Shown one piece after another: positions 54,522-64,000 of a stretch of DNA of 64,000 bases (position 1 is its first letter; the number at the start of each line of letters is the position of its first letter). Origin of the DNA: Roridomyces roridus. Lineage: Eukaryota > Basidiomycota > Agaricomycetes > Agaricales > Mycenaceae. Location of the stretch: positions 248,001-312,000 of the forward strand of contig JARKIF010000025.1 of assembly GCA_029378245.1 (NCBI GenBank), in the 5' to 3' direction. The notes below the pieces were generated by a model. It saw nothing but the letters and a program-made list of their open reading frames with translations. It was not told the origin of the DNA and did no database searches. Both the position numbers and the translations under genes were made by a program.

Positions 54522-56846
54522 ATGAGCCAATTGCAAGAAACACAGTATCTCATTCGTCTCCACGACGGTATTGAGCACGAGCAGCACTTTGCTGCTCTCC
54601 GTGGACTCACCACGCCTCCCGCCTTCACCGTTGTCGATAGCTTCGATCCGAGCTTCCTCAACGCTTATGTTGGTGAGTTGAACGCGGGTTCACATCGTCG
54701 AGGAGCTCGTTGTTCTGACTTCAGGATGTCAAGCCCAGTTCGATGTCGGACACCTCCCGACTTTCGTCAATCACCCCGACGTTATGGACGTCGAGGAGGA
54801 CACCGAAGACAGCGTTGACTACGTCACCACGTGGATATAGCCCACACGATCCCGGTACTTGTTTGAAGCTGATTGGATTCTTTTCTAGGGAGTCCACCGA
54901 ATCATGGGGACTCTCACGGATTAACCACAACAAAGCCGTCAGCAGCACCGCAACTACGTTCAACTATACATACGAAAATGTCTTCGAAACGGGGAAGAAT
55001 GTCCACATTTATATCATGGGTGCGTGCCGGAGCTCACTGATCTTGGGTTGAATAGAGATCAACTTTCCGCAGATTCCGGTGAGTTTTGCTTCTCGAGCCG
55101 GGCTATGGAGAGCGCTTAGTGAGCATGAGGAATCAAACTCGATCACGTGTGTTTCCGTTCGATTTTGCGACTGGCTCCACGTCTGACCAGTGTACCAGGA
55201 GGACTTTGGGGGAAGAGCCAAGAAGGCATATGTTTACTGTGAGCTCTTCTACCGCTCGCCTTCACCGTCGTCCTCAAACGACTTTTCAGCCGGTGGTACA
55301 TCGGTGTGTCAGCCTTCCACGGGTTGTATTTTCCAACCGCATACATAATTACCAGGGTGATCGCAAAGGCCACGGCACTCATGTTGCGTGAGTCTTTTCT
55401 TGAATACATTGACACTTCTCTCAAAACCTCCTAGCGGCATCGCGGGTGGCACCAAGTACGGTGTCGCCAAGGCAAGTCGCATGGGATCGAATAAGTACCA
55501 GATCACAATAAATTCATTCATGGACAGGCGGCCACTCTGTACGAGGTCAAGGTATTGAATGATCACGGACGCGCTCCCAAATCCCGGAGGTTTGACTTTT
55601 CATTCACCAAATTCAATCGCCCAACGTTCAAATTCGCCCTAGCATCAAAGCCATGCAATGGCTCGCTTCAAACTACATTTCCCCTGCAGTTGCGAACATG
55701 AGCTTTGGTGGTGGATACAGCAAGATTCAAAACGAGGCCGTTGACAAGGTTCGGCTTCGGCTTGTTTGTTTGGAAGAACAACCTTCGCCTGATATGAAAT
55801 ACGCGCAGCTTGTAGCCGCCGGCGTCCACGTGTCTGTCGCAGCAGGAAATGACAAGAAGCCAGCCAGCGAATCTAGTCCCGCGAGCGCCAAGAACGCCAT
55901 CACCGTTGGAGCGACCGACAAGTCGGACGCGATGTGCAAGTTCTCCAACTACGGTATCATGATCCCCTGGAAGAGTTCCATCCCTTAACTGACAATGTAT
56001 CCCTAGGCTCCGCAGTCGACGTGTTGGCTCCCGGATACAAGATTCTCAGCTGTGGCATTGCCTCGACCTCGGCCACCGTGGGTGAAATTCCGTTGCATTC
56101 AATGCCAGCCAACTCACGCCGTCGAGCAGGCGACAAAGTCAGGAACGTCGATGGCTGCACCCTTTGTCGCAGGCATCGTAGCGAGTTTGATTTCACTCCA
56201 CAAAGGCCACAAAACATACGTGTGCAAACTGATGAAAGGCCTCGTCGAGGAATTGAGCATCAAGGGCGTCATCACGGGACTGCGTGAGTGGGATTCGATT
56301 CCGGACCCAGATCCTGAAGCGCCGGCTCAAAATTTCTGCAGCGGACGGGACACCCAACAGACTCGCTCGTGGATGCCTCCACTCCAAGGCCACGCTGACG
56401 ATCAAGAACACGTACGAGGGCTTCCTCGATATCGACGGCTGCTCCGTGGCTATCATCTCCTACGCCTCGACACTCAGCACCAGCAACGCGAGCCATGTGG
56501 ACTTTTTGAATAACAGCCAGGGAGTCAAGTATTTCTATTCGCAGAGCGATGCGGGGACCTACTCAGTCAGGCGAGTCGTTTTTCCCTTGTCTGACCTTAT
56601 TTCATTTACCTCGTGCAATAGTGACCTCGTCATGGTCAGCGGGCAGTCCAAGATCGGGGTGTTCCTGACCAACGGAGAGGGGAAAGACGGGGAGATTGAC
56701 GCCAATTTCAGTGGGGTGAGTGTCCAGTCGCAGTTGTCGAACCCTCACTGAAACTTGGACAGAACACGTACCAAACGTGCGCTTCGACTGTTTCCATCAA
56801 GCCTTTCTATGAGTGTGCCGTGGTTGATGATTTGGGTGATCTTTGA
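54522..56846 (+). CDS. Intracellular subtilisin (proteinase K-type, S8) with own propeptide
   Basis: About a dozen short exons. The ATG at 54522 gives MSQLQETQYLIRLHDGIEHE and FTVVDSFDPSFLNAYVG, an I9 propeptide, with no signal peptide. The catalytic Asp comes from a 6-nt micro-exon (55073-55078, ATTCCG) completing IM-D-S. DFGGRAKKAYV follows, then catalytic His in KGHGTHVAGIAGGTKYGVAK. A GC-AG intron (55472-55527) precedes AATLYEVKVLND. ANMSFGGGYS, VSVAAGND (oxyanion Asn) and SGTSMAAPFVAGIVASL with the catalytic Ser complete the triad. A C-terminal domain of about 110 residues after ITGLPDGTPNRLA (ATLTIKNTYEGFLDIDGCSV, ending NTYQTCASTVSIKPFYECAV) is extra compared with plain proteinase K. 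The Gly normally after D-(S/T) is not recovered by this splice model. Stop at 56844-56846. Confidence 0.85.
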
Positions 56847-56927
56847 ATTTGTAATACTATCGCTGTCCTGCCTTTGTCGATCGCGTAAACCACTGTTTAA
56901 AATTGGGGTATCACCAGCTCGGCGAGC

Positions 56928-58922
56928 TCACATCGCCTCATACTCCCTCCCCAACTTGCCTAAATAATACCCTGCCCAAATCAGCACCAACTCTCGTCGC
57001 ACAAAGAAGAACAAACTCACCGACGAGCGGATCCCCCTCCCCCCAAGCACTCATTACACCCATACCCTCCCTCAGCTCCACCTCCTCCCCTGCAGCCTCG
57101 GCATCTTCCACCCCGACACCAAGCTCAGCCCACACGGCGCGGAACGCCCTCGATCTACCCACCTCGTCGAGCAGAATGCGGCACGCAAGGAACGCAAGTG
57201 CTCCGACGATAGGCGGCCCTACCCGTGGTGTCGGAATCAGCGGAGGCATCGAAGAAGAAGAAGCAGACGACCGCAAACAAGAAATTAACGCCCGCGCAGC
57301 TGCGACGCACGTAGTTTGTTGCGCCGTCATTCCCGGTGAGGAGTGGAGCTTGATAGCAGCCGCTGCAGTCAGTGTGTGGGTGGCAAGGAAAGTGGGACCG
57401 CTGAGGTCAGAGGGGAGAAACGCCCATAATTGTGTGATCCGCGCGTCCAGCCAGGTGTGTGAGGATATGTGCGACTGGAGCTCGTGCGGTTGGAGGTCTG
57501 GTTTAAATTATAAATCGAATTCAACGAGGTGGCCCACGTAACGCACCAGGAGTCCACGCGCCCGCTAATCTCGCAGCACGGAAGAGTAATACCGAGGCCT
57601 GTGCCTCAAGTGTACACATCGACGTCGTCGTGCTTGAACTGGACGTTGCCCAAGGTACTGGTGGGGGCTCCGCAGTAAGGAATTGCCGGAGACTTTCCTG
57701 CCCCCGATACTCCGAGCTCAACGCCCCCGCCTCGTACTCGGCAATCTCTAGCGGCCACGGCGTATCAATCTCGCACCCTTTAGTCTCCAATATACACAGC
57801 GCGCGATTCGCAGACTCGAGCAAGATGTGAATGTTACTCTGCAGCGTCGCGGCAGCCCAGAACCCGCGTATACGCTCACCCTCCTGGACTGCATCAGGTG
57901 ACCCGCAGAGGCCTGATAATTCGGGACTCCCATCGACACCCGGCCTCGAAGTCCGAACTTTATGCAATTTGTATCCCAAAGCGAGTACCGCTGCACCGTT
58001 GGCGTAAAACTCGGCCTCGAGGAAGTGCGTGTTGCGGAGGAGGTAGGTCGCGAGGAGGACATGTGCTTGCATCGTGTGAATCGCTCGGTGGGCCCCAATT
58101 TCAATCGAGATGTACTCTTTTGCGAGTTTGAGAAAGATCGGCTCGTCGGGTGCTTGGGAGAGGTGTACGCCCCAGAGGTAGACGACGCACAGCAGGGCAG
58201 GGGAGGGTCGGCGTTCGTGCCCGAATGGGAGGGGGAGCAGCGCGGCTTCGAGGAAGCGGCCTGGGTGGATGAAGAAACCCAGTTCGGAGGCGTGAGGTAG
58301 AAAATGGTGGATGCTATGAGGGGATTATAATCAGTGCGCAGACTCATAGGTGGAGGCTACTCACAGCGATTGGATCATGTCGCGCGAAGGTTCCTGTTCA
58401 GATTCTCGAGCTCGAGACGTTGGGTATGTGGAGCACATGAACATACCTTGAATCCCTGGTATGACTGGTCCGAGGATTGAGACGAGTCAGAGTCCGACGA
58501 ATTTGCTTTCGGATAAATCTGTTGGCCGGGGTATAACACGGAGCAAGTATTGCTCTGCAGCTCTTCAATTCGAGATTGCAGTTGTAATATCGTATTTTCG
58601 AGGTCTTGCGTGCGAGATTTCGTTTCCAAAACCTCGCATTCATCGTCCTTGGGAACGCGCTGGCACTGGCCACACACCGGACGCTGGGAACACCTTCGGA
58701 TGAGTGCGATTCGTAGGAAAGAGGACTCACCACTCCGTCGCATTTCTGTGTGACTAGATCAGTGCTCCAATACACGGCCAGAGTGAGAGACTTGCGATTT
58801 TCAAGTGTCTGGGTTTGTCAGAAATCAAGACAGAGGTGATATAATGCCGCAACGCACCGACAGTTCAAGCACGCTTTACCCCTTCGTAGCGGTTGTTTCC
58901 CAGCTGAACTGCCCGAGCTCAT
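56928..58922 (-). CDS. Zn2Cys6 fungal transcription factor
   Basis: The ATG at 58922 gives MSSGSSAGKQPLRRGKACLN. The zinc cluster is C-x2-C-x6-C-x6-C-x2-C-x8-C, all six Cys present, assembled from exon 1 (58858-58922), a 13-nt exon (58796-58808, HLKI), a 15-nt exon (58731-58745, KCDGV) and exon 4 (from 58683, RPVCGQCQRVPKDDECE). The intron between the two micro-exons uses a GC donor (ATC|GCAAGT). A coiled coil follows (SRTQDLENTILQLQSRIEEL), as usual for dimerisation, then a Ser/Asp linker, a short exon EPSRDMIQSL and the fungal TF middle-homology region (FLPHASELGFFIHPGRFLEA ... LLCVVYLWGVHLS). The last exon ends YYLGKLGREYEAM. It is about 530 residues and convergent with the subtilisin (81 bp between stops). 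Target genes are unknown. Confidence 0.88.
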
Positions 58923-60320
58923 TATTGTCCACGCGGAGAGGGTGGGGAGAATGGTAGGGTCCTGCTGGTGTGGCGCGCCACCTTATATGCCGAGAAAGTC
59001 GCCTCCTAAACAAACGTAACGACGTGCCTGCGTCGAGTCATTAGAAGCGGCGGGGATGCGAGATTGTGATGGCCTTCGTGGCGACGCCCATCAGCTCACT
59101 GAGGTAGGAACGCACTTGCTTTCGCCAATGAGGCGACGAACGAGGTGGGAGGAAGCACGCCGGGAGCTCATGGAAGCCCGTGGAAGCCCGTGGAACAAGG
59201 ACGATGACGGTGAAAGGCAAGGAGTGCCACGCTGCCATCAGATCCATCATTTGATTGACACGAGCGGCTCGGAGTTTGTCGTTGACCGCATCTCAATTCT
59301 TCTCCGAAGACTTCGGTCGTGGGGCCAAGATTGTCCCACAGTAATTAGAACCCGTTACCTAAACAGGAGATGCTCCGTTCATGGCCGTTGAATTCAGTCT
59401 ACTATCTTCAGCCAATTTAGTAGGCCGTGTCCTCCGTGCACTAACTCTGTTTTTTTTTGTTCCACACTCCCCTCGCGGCTCACTACATATTTTGAACCAT
59501 TGAAATACTTCCGTCAGTTTGGAATCCAGATGTCCTCGCCATGCATGCATGATTTGAAGCATGCCATGGTTCACCTGGAGTCCACTGAGTCTGGAGTGCT
59601 TATCGCCGGTTGTTCAACTGTCCCAAAATTGGCTTCGATTCAGAAGTGAAACCCGCAAACTTGGGCTACGTACAACTAGTGAGCATTCGGCAGGACCCGG
59701 CATTACGGCACGTAGTGCTGCCGGCCCTGGGTTCGATCACCGGTGTTTGTACCTCCGACATCTTGGACGTTCCAGGCAGTCTAACCCTGCTCCCACAATC
59801 TCCACGCGTTCGGTGCCGGTGAACTTCTGTGTGAATTAGGTTGTGCCGTCGCCGATGCTTTCCTCATTGTGCGTCTGCAGTAAGTATGTCCGGATTTCGC
59901 AGCCTTTTCAGAACAACTCACCAGAGCCTGATCGTGAAGCGTTGGAAGTAGTTCTGGGCTCAACCGTAAAGGCTTTCGCGGTGTGGCTCTCATTGTTGAT
60001 GGCACGTGTACATGCATACCGTGCCCTTCGTTCGACTCGGAACTGTGATGTGATTGAGGTCATCCGCGTGGATTTTGTTCTCCCACAGAATCGGACAGAT
60101 AGGAGCCAGCAGGTTCTTTGCACTGTTGGTATTTGCCCACAGCTCCACTTCCCAATGAGGAAGGTGATGGTGGCGCTGTTCTCGGCCAGCTCTTCGGCCA
60201 TCTGTGCTGCCGTATTCTCGCCGCCCTTTGTTGTGGCTCGCTTGCCTCTCGCTTCCATCCTCACTCTTTCCTGCGCCAAACCGCCACGTTCCCACGGTCC
60301 CCACCACCCTCCCACCAGCC
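58923..60320. other. Mostly gene-free region
   Basis: A minus-strand frame at 59041-59250 ends WRKQVRSYLSELMGVATKAI and could be a last exon of an unknown gene, but no start or partner exon was found. The segment 59590-59760 contains a GGGTTCGATCACCGG box B-like word. A 246-codon plus-strand frame (59843-60583) has no motif and crosses a repeat. Confidence 0.3.
60115..60190 (+). repeat. Inverted repeat arm, pairs with 61985-62065
   Basis: GCCCACAGCTCCACTTCCCA then ATGAGGAAGGTGATGG is the inverted counterpart of CATCACCTTCCTCATCGGGA then AGTGGAGTTGTGGGC at about 61998-62035. The two arms bracket 1.9 kb that contains the LTR-like block. It may be a composite of repeats rather than one element. 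Confidence 0.5.
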
Positions 60321-60899
60321 ATGTACGATATCAACGACCGCTCGAGCGTTCTTTCTACTGTCTATTGTGTTTGAGCGAGACACTGCGGCTGTCGCTGAAG
60401 GGCGAGGGGTGTCCTCTCGAGACTCGTGCGTCGCAGTATCCCCTCCATTTCATTCCCGCCGTTGACCAAACTCTCTCCCCAGGGCACGAAGAGCCATGGG
60501 AAGCTCTTTTACACCTTCCCCAGCGGACAGCAGCCCGACAGCCCACCCACGCCACACTCGGTATCGCCCATCACGACCTGTAATACGTCGGCTCGCGCTC
60601 CAGGAACGGCCCCTCTCAGCCCGAATGCACGTGCCCCTCCCGCCCATCTCGCCCGACCACAGCGACATTGAGACATTGAGATCGTCCAGCCGCTGACGGT
60701 CAAGCCCCGCCCTCAGCTCAGGAGGCCCAGGCACCACGACTGTTGACGCCGTCCTCCTAGGTCTGACTAGCTTGCGCACACTCGAAGCTGCCCCGCCCCT
60801 GACGTTGCCCCTGACGTTACCCGCAGCGAGCGCACCATGCCTCGCACTGTCATGAAACCAGCGCTTGCCGACTGATCCGGTGATGCTATCACCGCCATC

Positions 60900-61810
60900 A
60901 GTTACGGATCACGAGATTCGTTATCATCAACAAACGTACGTTCGGTCCACGCACGACAAGTCCTTCCTCGAGAGATGGATGTCGCCCCCCTGAACAAGGA
61001 GTGGATAGTCCCAGGGGAACTACCACTCGGATACGAGGGCAGCAGTACATGCCCGGCGCGGGAAGGGTTGCTAGGACAGAACCCGACGCGCAGTGTCGGA
61101 ACCCGACGAAGGGTCCCAAACACATGTCAACCAGTGGAGGGACAGAAGTACATGCCCGGTGTAACATGGGTTCTTGATATAGAACCCATCACGCAGTGTT
61201 GGAACCCGACGAGGGGGGAAACACATGTCAACCAGTGATCCCTCGGCAAGGGATCATGATGCATATCAGGAGAGGACGATCATGGTTACACACAGGGCCA
61301 CAGGGGTGGCTCCACCAGGACTCTATTGAGTCAGGAGGATATTAAGGGACAGGGTCCGATCACACAGGAGCGAACTCCTGACGAGGGTACTATATAATGT
61401 TGGGTAGAATCTCCTGTACAGTAGATTCTACCTCGTCTATTCTCCAGCGATACTCTGGCTTGCCGGTTCCCCCCTCTCGTCTTAGAACCCGACATCTCAG
61501 TATTCGACTTGGTCTTCATTCACATATTCGACACGACTACTGGTCTCGCACCTGCACTACTAGTTCCCCTGTGCTCGACGACCCTGCAGCCTGAGGCCTT
61601 GCGTCTGGCCTCTTGCATTGCAGATCACACTCATTTCGTCTGGTGCTTGACTACCTCATCCCATCCCTGGTCGTGTCCGAATCACCGTCACCTTCCTGCC
61701 GTACCCGGCCGCGTTACCGAGCGTGATCCGAGCGTGATCCGAGCGTGATCCGAGCGTGATCCGAGCGTGATCCGATCACCGGCATGTCGGCCTAGGCGCT
61801 GTCGTTGACA
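60900..61810. mobile_element. LTR-like non-coding block
   Basis: This contains an imperfect tandem duplication of about 90 bp (61044-61136 and 61148-61236; each starts GTACATGCCCGG and ends ACACATGTCAACCAGTG), a TATATAATG motif near 61391 and, further on, a T/C-rich segment. The order of repeats, then TATA, then pyrimidine-rich leader resembles a fungal LTR promoter. Neither termini nor internal retrotransposon genes were found; a solo or decayed LTR is the best guess. Confidence 0.35.
61719..61773 (+). repeat. Five tandem copies of an 11-bp unit
   Basis: GAGCGTGATCC is repeated five times head to tail without interruption, followed by a truncated GATC. It is a minisatellite near the end of the LTR-like block. 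Confidence 0.92.
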
Positions 61811-62065
61811 CGCACCTTACATATAGTAGTAGTATGGCATATACCCTGTACCCGTCCCGTTGTCCGTTCCCGCGTACACACAATAATAGCTAGCCTTGCG
61901 ATTTTCATTGTCAGCGGACTTATAATTTTTTTAAATTATCTGCCGATGGCAATCAATTTACAGACTGTTCTGATCAAAATGATCCCAAAGACACTGCCTC
62001 ATCACCTTCCTCATCGGGAAGTGGAGTTGTGGGCAATTTGAAACAAGTGGTTCTTTGGCTGTCGT

Positions 62066-63466
62066 TTTTAAATGAGAGACCACGGGATGGCAATTGGAGC
62101 TGAGGATGTGAACCCTTGTTTGGCGGAGGACCGTGGTCCGTCACCGTCCGAGGACGAATCGACGCCTCAAGACAACTCCAGTGCTGCAACCAATCGGTTT
62201 CAGTGGAGAAACGCAACACCGCAATACAGGTACACGATGCATTCCATTCGGCAGGGCTCGGCGCGTTGGCATATCAACTTTGGGGTTTCACGCTGTTTCC
62301 TTCCAACATCGAACAGTGCTTCTGTGCAATGCAACTTCCGATCTGAAGCGGAAGGCAATCTACTTGTGCGTGCTCAATTTCGACCGGTTTGTGTGAATTG
62401 TGAATCAACCGGGTTGGCAAAATCTCTGTTCGAATCAGGATTAGGCCCATACGGCGCAAAAAAGGTACCCTTTTTACAAATAAATATGCGTGCAGTTACG
62501 GATGAAAAAATCGAATCGAACGCTGTGCCAGCCAACGCTTGTTGGAATCAAGGTGTCCACGTCCACGTCCTCGAGTCAGGTATTGGCAGAAGACCCTTGC
62601 AAACGCGCAGGGGATTCATTCGTATCTACGAGTACAAATACTGAACATGAACTGCTATCTACGGGGCTACAATCGGGAAGAAATAAGTCTAGAATAAGTT
62701 GAAGGGGCAGGGGCAGGGGCATTATGAGGAAAGGGTAGAAATCTCCTGGATACCAGGGTCATGTGCCCGTGAGCGTCGGAGTCGATATTCCAACAACGCT
62801 GCCACAGGTTTACGGCACTCTCACCGTTCTCAAAACCGAAGTCATACAGCCAGAGAATATCGGCGAGTGTATCTCACTTTTGGTATTCGCGATCAAGGGC
62901 AAAAGAGGATTGAAAGCAGATGCCGACCTCCCGAGCTTGTGAGAGAAGGAAACGAAAAGCGAAGCCCCTGTTTCCGTCGTGGTGCAATCTTCCAATACGC
63001 CATGAGCATTGCGAGGCCTGGGCCAGATAATACCCAACTGACGGAGCACTAATTGGACGTTAAGAGTGGGTAGGTGGCGGTGCATCATCACTCTTGATCT
63101 CGTACCACCACGGCACCACGGTCCACTTGTCCGGGATCCACGTCTTCTTTCGTGTGTTTGAAATCTGCGACCCGAGTCGCCGAGACCTTGGATTCTCTAT
63201 CTCGATTCGTATCATCGGCGATCTCTCCTTCTCTTCTGCACCTGCCATCGAATTCCCTCTCCTGTCGCTGGCAAATCACACTCCTCTGCTTCTTCCGGGC
63301 TCCTGGCAGCAAGCTCGGACCAAGAATATGCACTCTCAGCCTGATTCGGATCGCATCCGCCAATATTCGAATCCCTTTTGTACAAGTGTCGTGTCCCCGA
63401 TTATCGTCCACTGACAAGGATATACCGCGGCGAGTATTTAAATGCCCACACCCGACTCCTCTGCCC
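62066..63466. other. Gene-free stretch upstream of the methyltransferase gene
   Basis: A 190-codon frame at 62072-62644 has no recognisable motif or codon pattern convincing enough to call. GGGGCA is repeated near 62702-62720. Just before the methyltransferase, a TATTTAAAT element (63435-63443) may be its TATA box. Confidence 0.3.
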
Positions 63467-64000
63467 ATGTCCCGCCCGCTCACACTCCGCCCCACCATGA
63501 CCATTTCGCAATCTTCGAGCAGCAAAAAGGCGGCGGCCGCTAGCCCGTACCACGTCGGGGTGCGTCTCACTTCACCAGCCTCGGGAATATTGGCTCATGC
63601 TGATACGCTTCAGGTTGCGGCAGGATTAAAGGCGGAAGTCCAGTGGTACGCCACTACAGATGCACGACGTGAACAAGATCTGATTTGACCATTCAGCCTG
63701 GACGAAATGTGCCTCGCCTTCGCGCGATTCTTCGGCGGGAAGCTGTCTCCCGCACCACTCGACCATTTGCAACCAGCGCGAATCCTAGACCTCGGGTGCG
63801 TTGCCTGTCGCTTCGATTTTGCCGTTGAATTCTGACAAGCATCCAGGTGCGGGACGGGAGAATGGTCAGTCTCGCGAGTCGCGAAGGATGTACGAAAGTA
63901 CTTAACATACCATGCAGGGCCATTCAAGCCGCCACTCAATTTCCCGATGCCCAGGTCCTCGCAGTTGATCTATTACCCCTCCCCGATCGGTTAGTCCATC
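63467..64000 (+). CDS. Class I SAM-dependent methyltransferase (5' part, truncated by window)
   Basis: Exons are 63467-63559 (or from the in-frame ATG at 63497), 63614-63645, 63697-63795, an 18-nt exon 63847-63864 and 63918-63989, with a GTTAGT donor at 63990 at the window edge. Introns are 54, 51, 51 and 53 bp. The second intron removes an apparent in-frame TGA. Motif I is complete only after splicing: ARILDLG + CGTGEW + AIQAATQFPDAQVLAVDLLP, a typical E/DxGxGxG nucleotide-binding loop followed by the acidic end of beta-2. Upstream, LDEMCLAFARFFGGKLSPAP is the usual lead-in helix in mushroom methyltransferases of unknown substrate. The C-terminal two thirds lie outside the window. Confidence 0.8.

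Noticed and set aside
59843..60583. 246-codon plus-strand ORF
   Set aside because: No recognisable domain, crosses an inverted-repeat arm, and a competing frame with possible introns (around 60322-60700) is equally plausible. No call was made.
62072..62644. 190-codon plus-strand ORF
   Set aside because: No motif or homology recognised and no splice partners; composition is not convincing.
63661..63690. In-frame TGA in the methyltransferase lead-in, suggesting a pseudogene
   Set aside because: It falls inside a 51-bp intron (63646-63696, GTACGC...TTCAG) whose removal keeps frame.

Overview
The window looks like nuclear DNA of a basidiomycete fungus, most likely an agaricomycete. The evidence is introns of about 45-60 bp with GT-AG or occasional GC-AG borders, TATA boxes 20-65 bp before several start codons, and a typical mushroom gene set: F-box, BTB, TPR-CHAT, GMC oxidoreductase, DHA2-type MFS pump, seven-helix receptor, phi-like GST, intracellular subtilisin with an I9 inhibitor, and a Zn2Cys6 regulator. 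There is also a U6 snRNA gene. There are no operons or ribosome binding sites. All gene models below were spliced by eye from frame and splice signals.

Layout. 1-8.7 kb is repeat-rich and essentially gene-free: a mariner-like MITE, a gag-like relic, a cluster of CCGGTTTAAACC-type motifs, a tRNA-like dispersed repeat and a hAT-type MITE. 8.7-11.9 kb holds two minus-strand genes, a disordered repeat protein and a possible beta-trefoil lectin. 12.3-20.2 kb is a transposon nest (a 1.2 kb inverted repeat, a CACAG-ended element with a hAT MITE inside it, another hAT MITE) surrounding a BRCT/BRCT/F-box/LRR gene that is itself split by a 1.6 kb insertion. 20.8-24.0 kb holds a Gly-rich modular-exon gene and a secreted GMC oxidoreductase. 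24.9-25.3 kb is another hAT MITE, followed by a 1,485-residue TPR-CHAT protein (25.6-30.3 kb), an MFS pump and a BTB protein (to 34.2 kb).

34.6-44.2 kb has two small intact genes of unknown function, another hAT MITE, a CACTA-like element placed just upstream of a small membrane-protein ORF, an F-box gene, a Gly-rich/SAM-like protein and an isochorismatase relic that has lost its catalytic Asp segment. 44.2-52.4 kb holds two copies of a dispersed repeat, U6, a secreted Ser-rich protein and a 7TM receptor. 52.4-59 kb is the densest part: GST, I9 inhibitor, a small unknown gene, an intracellular subtilisin and, convergent to it, a Zn2Cys6 factor. After 59 kb comes repeat-like DNA with LTR-like features, and the window ends inside a SAM-dependent methyltransferase gene.

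The most interesting relationships are these. The free I9 inhibitor closely resembles the propeptide of the subtilisin about 0.7 kb away, facing the opposite direction. The protease and the Zn2Cys6 factor use micro-exons of 6, 13 and 15 nt around catalytic or zinc-binding residues, together with GC-AG introns. Seven MITE-like elements have convincing ends, and most have exact target-site duplications. Nothing in the window is a defence island in the prokaryotic sense. The TPR-CHAT protein and the Gly-rich proteins are the best candidates for fungal innate-immunity-type components, and that is inference.
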